A model generated the notes under the pieces. That model did no database searches and was not told the DNA's origin. It saw nothing but the letters and a program-made list of their open reading frames with translations. A program made the translations under genes and the position numbers. Below, piece after piece: positions 55,166-64,000 of a stretch of DNA of 64,000 bases. Each line of letters opens with the position of its first letter. Position 1 is the stretch's first letter. The stretch is from Gonocerus acuteangulatus (taxonomy: Eukaryota > Arthropoda > Insecta > Hemiptera > Coreidae). The stretch lies in contig OX328128.1 in assembly GCA_946811695.1 (NCBI GenBank), positions 26,549,201-26,613,200 of the forward strand. Direction: 5' to 3'.

Positions 55166-56179
55166 TGTGTTGTTTTTTATTTGTAATATAAAAATTACCA
55201 TAAAAAAACAACAAACAGTGTAAAAAAAACTGCAGCAAACAAAAGTCATTGAAAGGAACGCTTCGACTCGTGTTGACTATTTTTCGACGTATAATCACCA
55301 GAAAAAAATGGACCAAATCGGTGGAAGAGTGGTTTTACGTCCTTAAATGTGCGATTGGGCCGAAAAAGAAATAGGTATCGAATATTTTCATGTGCTTAAT
55401 AACTATACACAGTTCCATAAAAATCGGCTCCGGACACTTGGGGATGTTCCCTTGTAAGAACAGTGGACAATATATTAGGATAACAAGCCAATGTCGGAGA
55501 GACCTTGGAAGGAGAGCGATGTCTTCCAATTTGGATGGCTTTCTCCCTAGGTCCCTAAATCTATCAGACAGCGAGGGGCCGGACCCTACTAGAAGGGGAT
55601 GACGTCAGCAGGCGCGTGCCTCTGAAGGGATATGCGTCATTCGGAGGCAGATGGTTATGTAAACATGAAGGGAGTCGATCCGCAAGACATTGTATTGGCT
55701 TAATTGCTCGACAAAGAGGTTTAAAGGCTTATTCTTAACGCAACCAAAACAATTTAAACTTTCCCTATATTTTCTTGTCCAAATAAGACGATATGAGAAC
55801 AAAAATGGGTAAAATAATTCGAAAGAAGCAATACCACTATCCATAGAAACAGAAATGGAATTCGCCAATTCAAAGCTATGTAACACAGCCAAGCGACAAG
55901 CTCATTGTAGAATGTCACAATATTTCTTTTTCAATGGAACGAAATCACCATTTCGGAAACATCAAGTACCGTTTTCTCCAAAAAAGCAGATGTACTCCTG
56001 AATCTTAATGATAGGAAATTGCATCCTATGTTAAGGACTTTCACGCACCATGTTTTCATAAACGGTTTTTAGATACTTAAGATATCTAAGAAAATTCTAA
56101 ACCTGGTCATCTATTTTCATGAAATATTTTGGTCTGTAATAGTTGCTTTAATCTACCAAAAGAAAATAAAAAAATCAGC

Positions 56180-56350
56180 ACTGTAAAATGCCACGAGGTG
56201 CGGATAGAGCAGATGTATCTGATTTCTCGCCATACGGCACAGGGTGGTCTTTACTATACTCCTGCCACCAGAATGTACCCTCTCTTAAAGGCTCCCTATT
56301 AACGCAAGGGTGAGCCAAGGGATCCCGATTCCGAGCCTAGATAAATTCGC
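56180..56350 (-). repeat. degenerate SINE family A copy
   Basis: atgccacgaggtgc, gatgtatctgatttctcgcc and atacggcac follow the order of blocks in 10005-10312 and 25777-26278. Ends not defined. Confidence 0.4.
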
Positions 56351-56739
56351 TATTCCGAGTCTAAGCCAAACTAGTCCCTCGTCGTCTAATTCATAACTAA
56401 TCGAAATTGATATGCCTAAAGGGTAGGTTACATCATCCGGTCTCGGAACCCTAAATCTGGCTCCTGGTCACGATTAGGCAGGGAGGTCGGGAAAGAGTTC
56501 CACCCGATTTCAGGCGTTTGGGAACAGGTCGTGTAAGCTACTCTTTAGTTTGGATGAATATCGAACGTACAAAAACGTTTTGAACCTAATCCGTCATTTT
56601 GAGAACTCGAAACCACTAAGTATCAGAGTGCCTAATAACCAAAAACTGTAAGAGCTTTGATTTTTTCGTACGAATTTCGCAGAAAACAAATAAGTAACAT
56701 TTAAGTACTAGAGCTTTTATAAGATGTATATTCGAAATA

Positions 56740-56850
56740 TATGGGTTGTGATACTTCGACATTTCTCATGTGTACTTCCAGATTGGGTCAACGTCACATA
56801 TGCGGGTTAAAGAGAAGTCGTGACAGAGGCAACACGCTAAAAGCGTAGAC
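56740..56850 (+). repeat. dispersed repeat shared with 33530-33680
   Basis: Contains atatgggttgtgatacttcg, acttccagattgggtcaacg and acacgctaaaagcg, aligned with the earlier copy. Confidence 0.4.
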
Positions 56851-57596
56851 TGACGTTATTCCTAATTAGTTCTTTAAATAATTATCTTTTGGTGGTTATC
56901 AATCCACTTCGTCAAATAACCACAACAAAATTAACTCTACGGAATAAACTATTGTAGGATCTAGCAACAACATATTCAACCACCTTTCGAAACATGAGTG
57001 TTACCGCTGACTTCCCAGACTCAAAGGCACAAGAATAGGCCATCCTCTTCGTGTTATTTCTGGCAACCATAGTGTCTGCTGGATGTGGTGAAAATGGAAT
57101 GTGTTTTCGTCAAAGAAAGGTCATTATTGATTACATAATAAAGGTAATCTTATAAAGGTTTCTTTATTTTATTTAATTCGTTATTAAAGAAATATCCCTA
57201 AATAATAATGAGAAAAAATAGTGTAACCAATTATAACATACTAGATCATAACACGCCAACCCCCCACCTTGGAAGTAGTACAAACAAGAGTTTGTTTGGG
57301 CAGCAAAAACTGTTCTACCTGTAACTGGAACAAATCTGTCTGACTGAAACAGTGACTAAACTGTTTTTAAAGGGCAGACCTCCCTATTGCATCGACACGT
57401 TCTGTACTTTCTTGGATGTATTTTTATCGCTCAGACATGTATTTATAGCAGCATTTTAAACTGACATAACTAATATTATTTTTTGAAAGCCAGGGTTTAG
57501 TAACGTTGAAAATTCGTATTTTTAAAATTATTCTTTACAGGTAGCTTTCTTATTTACAAATGAAAGAGGCAAGGTGAAAGGAGAAGGAGTTTTGTG

Positions 57597-58016
57597 ATCC
57601 TTAAAGCAGGCCATTCACGTTCCGATTTGTAGTCCGACTCAGTAGGACTACTAGTTGGATAGTCGACTCCACTCACGCTCCGACTTGCTATCCAACTAGC
57701 GATCTATCTTTAGTCCTAGTCTGTTTTCATGAATGTGTACATCGCTCACGAGCCGAAAAATGTATCGAGTGCAGACCGAAGTTGCCTTGAGGTCAAGACT
57801 GACTGAGATAAGTTGGACGAATTTGATCCGACTCCATCACGCCCCAACTCCGTCGCCAGTCGGATGTCGGACCTTCGAGTCATCCCTCTAAATGTTTCGA
57901 CTTGTCAAACTAGACTTCCAACAAGCCCATTCAAGATCCAACTAGTTGTCCAACTTCTGAAGTTGGACCACAAAGTCGTACTGCAAATCGGAACGTGAAT
58001 GGCCTGCTTTAAGGAT
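57597..58016. mobile_element. MITE, 420 bp, with ~32-bp terminal inverted repeats
   Basis: Left end atccttaaagcaggccattc then acgttccgatttg; right end caaatcggaacgtgaatggc then ctgctttaaggat, an almost perfect inverse. GGCC-TTCACG-type ends suggest PIF/Harbinger, but the target duplication is not clear. Confidence 0.8.
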
Positions 58017-58376
58017 TCGACATAAGGATGAAACAGATAATCCTACTTGGTTCACTGGACGACGGAATATAAATTATTTAATACTTGCTTCTAACTAAAA
58101 AGTGTCTATAAATATAGTTTTTAGTGAGTTTTCTCTCGGCTGCAGTCGTTTAGTATATGATATATGATTGTCTGTTAGTTTCGTATTGCAGATCCATGGT
58201 CTTTCAGTCTTAGCCATAATGTATCCACGCGTGGCCTGGTCGCAGTCTCAAACACTATTACTCTCTAGGAAAATTTATGTATGCTGATGGTCGGTCAGTA
58301 AACACATGTATGATTTGACCTATTACGAGAAGAAACATATTATGATGAGAATAGTTATTTTTGTACAGTTTTTCAG

Positions 58377-58549
58377 AAATAAATGGAACACCCGACGAGA
58401 AGATCAACAAGCACCAGAAGCGCGAAATGAATCCACTCAAGGACGGGAAGGCATTCAGGCTGATGAAGGAACGGGCACAGGTGGTAAAAGGAGGATTAAA
58501 AATGCAGATCCCACTTATCTCCGAGGACTTGAAAGCCCCAGCGGTATAG
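58377..58549 (+). CDS. possible terminal coding exon of an unknown gene
   Basis: After a polypyrimidine tract and tttttcag, 58377-58549 stays open to a TAG. It encodes INGTPDEKINKHQKREMNPL, then KDGKAFRLMKERAQVVKGGL and KMQIPLISEDLKAPAV. It is hydrophilic, Lys/Glu-rich and GC-richer than its surroundings, unlike the decayed repeats around it. I do not recognise the protein and see no partner exon on the plus strand. It could be a 3'-terminal exon of a nested gene or a retrocopy fragment. Confidence 0.35.
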
Positions 58550-60962
58550 TTTACGGGTGCAGCGTTGAAATAAGCTGGATCGTCCAGGTAACACTTAGAG
58601 GATCAGTTTTGCTAATTAGAAGGTAGGAAATAATAGCAATTAGCTATATATGAAAAGCAGATTATTTTAGAGGGGACAGCTAGTTGAAAAACCACTGGGT
58701 AAATGAATGCTGTAAACCACACTGGGAGGTGGCAAGTTTGCAAACATTGCTGAGAAATGTGGTCAAAATAACACGGATATCAAAACAACAATTATAATAT
58801 AACATTTTTTTTTTTTTTAAATTCCTGACTCAGTAATTAAAAATCGTTGACCATACGGCTTTGTGATCATAGGCCCGAGCCGAAGTAAAGTTGTTGGAGA
58901 AGTGCTCCATGTATTTTGACGACGAGAATCAAATGAAACCATGATCAAGGCTATATATTTAAACCTTTTCCCGAAAAGTGGTAAAGAAAAATTTCGATTT
59001 AAAAAAAAATGGAATTTTCTATAATATTTGTTAATGTTTTTTGTTTTTTTTTTCGGATTGGTGGATTGAGTTGAAATATTTTCAAGAAATCTAATATTCA
59101 TCAAAAACAGAAGATAAAAAGGTTGGTTGCGTTAGGAGTCGAGGAAGTGAAAGTCAGGAAGACAAAAAATATTTTCATAACAGATGTGAGTAGTTTTAAG
59201 ACTTTGGTATATTTTCTAAAACTCGAAGTAAGTTTATTGGATCCATTCTAAAGCATAATAAATTTCCTACAAAAACGGTTCTCGTGCAGTTTATGATAGA
59301 GCGATCTCTATCTTGGTTTAGTTCTATTGAAGGATTTTTGTTTTCTCTACTTTTCTCAGTTTTAGGTTGTTTGTTTTTTTAATTGCAATTATCAGTAACA
59401 TTTGGTTTTCATCAGGTAAGTTGAATACGATGAGCCGTTTAATCTTAACTTGTTGGTTTTCCTGCAGAAAATCCCACTTTAGACCTTCGATTTGTTTAAT
59501 GTACGAACTATGTTAACATGGTGAATGTCCTTAAAGAGGCAGACATTCTCCACTCACCTGAACAATGCTACAGCGCGAAAGTCCTTTTTTTTTCACTAAG
59601 CTCCACTTTCTTCCGTAACCACAAATGCCTCTTCCTCCGACCGGTATGAAAGTGCAATTTCCTTTATTAAAATAAATATAATAGTTTTCTATAAGCGCTC
59701 GCGTTCAACTATTCTCTGACCCTAATTTGAGTAAGCCTCCAACTGAAAGAGTTCCCAATTTATCTGTTTCATGTCTTCTTAGTCGAACCACAAATCCCTG
59801 TCTTATTCAGACCACTAACTAACTAAATTTTCATTACCCTCATGAGTGTCCAGAAATGGCTATGCACATTTATATCCTAACCCTAATCTGAAATACACTT
59901 GTAAGTTGGAGGCCTCCAACGTCATCGGGGGACACATGCAACAAGATATCGTGTACCTGGAAACCTACATATGCAAAACATGTAATTGATATTTCAGTGC
60001 GATTCGTACCTCCCTCCATATGAGAAACTCATGGCGCAATACGGAAGTGCAAATTACAAAATCAGAACCAACAGATCACAAAAAAAAAGTTTATATTTGT
60101 CTGCTCCCTCTCTAGCTGGCTCGGGAAAGGACGGATATTAATGAAATTTGGAACAGAAATACTTTGTGCGATTTGAAATTTCAAGTTTGTTAACCAGCAG
60201 AATCCGACCACTAGAACACATGGGCGTTTCTAGAACAAGTTTTGGGCACAATTTGCGCAAAAAAATCGTATCGCTTACGTTTTTGCGTTGCTAGGCTTCC
60301 AGGTAAATGTATGACTAATTGGACGTAGGGAATCTAATAAAACTACAATTTTTTGGGGAACTTCGTCGTAAACGTCACACATCTATTCTGTTTAATGGAT
60401 TAATTTCCGCATAGGATTCTGTCAGTTTTCTGTTTGACGCATAAGATCTTCCCTAGCTTTGAGATTGCATTTTCCATTTTTACATTTTTCAAGAAAGATT
60501 CAGATGAAACATCAACTGTTTCTATTCTAAGCTTTGCAAATGATATTCGGACTAAAAACGGAAACGCGCATGCAAGAGACATCCCCTGCGAGTCGGACTT
60601 TTATTTTGTCCATGGAAAAGGAACTTTAAAATTTCAACCACCGTGTCTGCAGTATCTTCTTCTTTTTTTTTTTTTTTCTTATTTTAACGGAGTAGGTATG
60701 TAACGATAATGGATAAACCGTATGATATCCACATAGATAAGGGCAAACAATCAAATCAGAATGACAGCCGACGAGATAAAAGATTGTCGGATAAATAGGA
60801 AGTTGGAAATGGAAAGAGGGCGATAACAGGTCTGATCCGCCAAATTCTATAACCGCAGATCAAATGGATCATATCAAGGACTGATTTTATTGAACTGTAG
60901 ATTCTTAGAGGTAAAAAAAGAGTCCAGCCTGCAGGAACTTCGTAATAAGGCTTCTCTTCCAT

Positions 60963-61305
60963 TGGGACCGAAAAGCTGCGAACTGCGAAGCAACGAATTC
61001 AGGGTAACGCCGATCGTACGAAATCGTGCGAATGCCTCTCATCCATTGTCTCAGAATTCGTCCGAATTCGCAGTAGACGTGAAGGCTCGTCGAAAAGGGG
61101 TTTCTCGTGATTCTGATGAAGAATGTTTTTCACTATGTCTTTTCGCAATTAAATCCCAGCAGAATGGGATGGGTTCGCACTTCGCACAAGTTCGGACGAA
61201 AATGGACGAACGATACGGGCCCATTGGACGCGGTTCATGACGGAGCCACGTGTTTGGATTGTTCGTGCGAATTCTGACGAATTCATTTCGCACCTTTCGG
61301 TCCCA
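60963..61305. mobile_element. MITE, 343 bp, terminal inverted repeats
   Basis: Left end tgggaccgaaaagctgcgaa; right end, inverted, tgggaccgaaaggtgcgaaa. The interior is rich in gaattcg/cgaattc words. No transposase frame; the two overlapping open frames (both strands) are products of the composition. Confidence 0.75.
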
Positions 61306-61498
61306 GTGTCTGAGAAGTGCACATTCTACAGTCAGGCGTCGACCAAAATTAACATAACAACGTTTTGCACTTTTATATATTTGTTGTAAACAGCAGAGAC
61401 CCGATTTTAAAACAGAACATGTTTAAATAAGTGCTTAGCTCCACATGAAAAGATTTAGCTGCTTTGAACAAAGGCAAGACGCCGTTACCCACTCTATT

Positions 61499-62044
61499 AT
61501 AGCCCGTTCAGTTAGATGGTATAATTCTAATCCCGCATGCGCGAAATTTTGAGGGAAATATTCCCGAAGGTTCCACCATTTGCATTTCCATTACAATGAA
61601 CAACAAGCTACTTTAAACTCAATAAAAACTGATTATGTCTCTTTTAGGACCAGGGAAGGCTTTGAGAGGTCAGGAAGGTTGTATTTATCAATACTTAGCC
61701 AAAGCTAAGGCTTGATAAATATTTCCCGTGCAAGAAATTGGCAGTAAAAATTCTTTGTGGTATAACCTGATCACTAGGAGGTTTAAAACGTATTTAGTCT
61801 TAGCTTTGGCTAAGTATTGATAAATATTAGACACTACTTCCTTTGTCTGATCTCTCATATCCTTTTCTAGTCTTAAACGAGACATAACCAGGTTATATAA
61901 TGTTTCATGTATCGTTTTGTTCCTTGTTTCCCGACGTTTCCATCATTTGCAAACTCCCATGCAAATGATGGAAACGTCGGGAATATATCACTCAAAATTC
62001 CGCGCATGAGGAATTTAACTTTTACGTCTATCTGAACAGGCTAT
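61499..62044. repeat. fold-back element, ~546 bp (best copy of its family)
   Basis: Left end atagcccgttcagttagatg and right end, inverted, tatagcctgttcagatagac; arms of about 250 bp share cgcatgcgcg, ttttgag, atattcccgaaggttccacc and the tcaatacttagccaaagcta segment in inverse. A short secondary palindrome (ttcccgacgtttccatcatt, 61930) lies in the right arm. Partial copies at 14330 and 21385. Confidence 0.8.
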
Positions 62045-62239
62045 AGAGAATTCCTACAACTAATTGACCGATTTTCTTTATTTACATAAGTAAATTCCAT
62101 CATAATGCTATCACAAGCCTATAATGTTTGAGCGAGTTTCGTGGCAAAATAACATATATTCTGATCGCTATCATGTGAACTCACATCACCACTCACCAGC
62201 TATATGATATTGTTATGTCAAAATAATAGAACATTAGAA

Positions 62240-62490
62240 CGTTCCTCGACGTATAAAACTAACAAGAGCCTAAATATAGCACTTTGCCCGAATGAGACGA
62301 CAACCACTCGATTTCCCTGAGGGTACATAGCTGCCCTTGACAGTTCTCAAGTTGTTTTGGTCCATTAGGAACACTTAGTCGTTTAAGTAAGTACTCTAGG
62401 GGTTTATTAAAACCCTTTTGATGGTTCTTCAAGGCGTCAGTAAGAACATACCACGTTCCTAAGAGGTACTTATCCACCTCAGCAGTGAGG
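62240..62490 (-). other. unrecognised open frame
   Basis: About 80 minus-strand codons without a stop (contains LLGTWYVLTDALKNHQKGFN and LRRLS-like KRLSVPNGPKQLENCQ) ending at 62259. Reads like protein but no domain is recognised and no splice partner is visible. Confidence 0.25.
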
Positions 62491-62923
62491 TTTGTAGATT
62501 AATAAACTATACTTACGACCAGTTTCGATATAAACTTTGTCTATAGGAGAGGCAGGACCTTAATATCTGTCACTATTATGAGTAATATCAAAATACCACA
62601 TGAGAAGAAATGAGGTTAAATATCTAAATATTAGATCAGTTCAAAAATTCGTTTGCTTTTCTGGGAAATGTTTGAATAGTGTAAATAAAACAAGCTTTAA
62701 CATTTTAATCAATTATTTTCCTCCTCTAACTGCAATAAAATGTTAATGGTTTTATTTAAAAATAATATTACAATATTTACAAAAATAAAATAATAAAAAA
62801 GAAAACACCTCCACAACGTACAGGGTGTCAGAAAACTAATGGTCTTCCTTTGGCCAAATGATTTTTCAATACGAGATCGGACGAAATAACCCCATATTGA
62901 CCCCGCAAAATTGAATTTGAAAT

Positions 62924-62947
62924 GTTTTTTTTTTTTTTTTTTTTTTT
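62924..62947. repeat. poly-T tract
   Basis: A run of about 24 T. The flanks (acagggtgtcagaaaac at 62820) may belong to a retroposed or DNA element but were not resolved. Confidence 0.8.
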
Positions 62948-62949
62948 AG

Positions 62950-64000
62950 ATCGAACTTTTTTATTTGCATATTTCGAATCTACAAGTCATGGAAAAGAAA
63001 ATTATGGTCAAAATCACCATTAACAACGTATACGGAGGCATACCATTCCTATTGACAACGGACGGCCTATTTTTTTGTTTTTTTTTAATTACATGTTCTA
63101 CTACACAAAAATACCTCGTTTGAGTTTTTAAAAAAATATATTTTCTATTATGAAGAACTATAACTATATTGAAAAATAAGCCTCTCAGCGGCATTCATTG
63201 GAGGACATAACTCATATTTTAGAATTGACAGGAATGCCTTCATGAGGTCATTCTCCAAGCTTATCAAGCTTTCAGTCAATCGCTGCAATTACTCATTGGG
63301 TATTTCACAGGGTTCATTCACGGTTGTATTGATTATCGATATTCATTGTCTATGGGTACCAATATACGTCCAAAATTTACATAAATTGGTGACATACAAA
63401 CAATCAAAATATGTAAGGAAGCTAAAATTAAATGTCGAAGCTAAAACTGCATCGTAGTACAAAACTATTTTTTTTTTCTCAAATTTATTTATTTATTTAA
63501 AAGAATACAACAATCTGTTCCGGATACCAGATACACTTTTTGTTAAGTATTATTCTATGTTGTAACAATATTTAGCTCACAATTTTGCAATATAGGAAAA
63601 ACAAAATGAAATAAAACCTATGCATAATTAATATAAAGAATAACACCATAATATATGTTAACTCTAGTACAATACATAAAAAAATATGCTGCGAGATGGA
63701 AAATATGTTACATACAAAATAAAATAAAATAAAATATGATACACAGTTAAACTTACAGATTACAAGTTATAAATATTTCAAGAATATGTGTTTCGGCCTT
63801 TTATGGACATATTTTTTTAATGAATTTTTATTATAATTTCCTAAATTCTTAATTAAATTATTTTTATTTAATTTGCATCTATAAAAAAAAAACTTTTTGG
63901 CCAGGTTACGAATAAAGGTTTTTAAGCTTATAATATTAGCTAGCGAATGAAGTTTATTAATTTTTGTATAAATCGGTTGGTTAGTTATTATTCGGAGGCA
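62950..64000. other. unassigned AT-rich sequence to the window edge
   Basis: No coding exon or recognisable element. A T-rich stretch at 63470-63510 could be the inverted A-tail of a retroelement. Confidence 0.4.

Larger units (their letters stand above)
31390..64000. other. large 5' intron (or intron plus upstream flank) of scrib
   Basis: The 31311-31389 exon needs an upstream exon encoding the N-terminus and first LRRs. No minus-strand segment in this interval resembles that, so the upstream exon lies beyond 64000 or was missed. The interval is dense in mobile-element remnants, listed separately. Stretches not covered by another entry showed nothing I could identify. Confidence 0.6.

Noticed and set aside
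55390..55602. 70-codon plus-strand frame
   Set aside because: No domain, no splice support; overlaps opposite-strand frames.
60890..61293. Overlapping open frames on both strands
   Set aside because: Explained by the MITE at 60963-61305.

Overview
The window is animal nuclear DNA, most likely from an insect. It is AT-rich, with many small coding exons bounded by GT-AG splice sites and introns full of transposable-element debris. The only host gene I can support is scribble (scrib). It runs on the minus strand from the left edge to position 31389 and encodes the LAP-family scaffold that sets apical-basal polarity with Dlg and Lgl. I could chain 21 coding exons with matching splice phases. They give about 927 residues: roughly 12-13 leucine-rich repeats, the LAP-specific region, a charged low-complexity linker, PDZ1, a linker, PDZ2 and a proline-rich tail. 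The first 3-4 LRRs with the start codon, and PDZ3 and PDZ4, are not seen. They should lie beyond the right and left edges respectively.

Layout. From 1 to 9519 are the linker, PDZ2 and PDZ1 exons. From 11084 to 21136 are the linker and LAP-region exons, including one at 16510-16659 that encodes the conserved RRDTPHHLKNKR block. From 23357 to 31389 are the LRR exons. From 31390 to the right edge there is no recognisable host exon, apart from one unexplained open frame at 58377-58549 on the plus strand. I read this stretch as a >32 kb 5' intron (or intron plus upstream flank) of scrib.

The introns, and especially 31-64 kb, are a graveyard of mobile elements. The most interesting are Penelope-like retroelements (PLEs). 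An insertion at 42739-44022 with 13-bp target duplications carries a GIY-YIG endonuclease frame and hammerhead-ribozyme cores in both of its inverted halves. Four or more related short palindromic or truncated copies occur, three of them with 13-15 bp target duplications. Others are a TTAA-flanked decayed piggyBac element with GC-rich subterminal repeats (46586-48354), several TTAA-flanked MITEs, a HARBI1-like fragment, two mariner fragments, Helitron-like ends, a pogo/Tigger-like MITE, long fold-back elements, tRNA-derived SINEs, and a 5S-rRNA-derived SINE whose tail is shared with other intronic repeats.

I see no CRISPR array, operon or genuine tRNA/rRNA gene. The elements are mostly broken. 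The scrib reading frame is intact throughout the visible part, so the gene appears functional. All calls come from reading the sequence without database searches.
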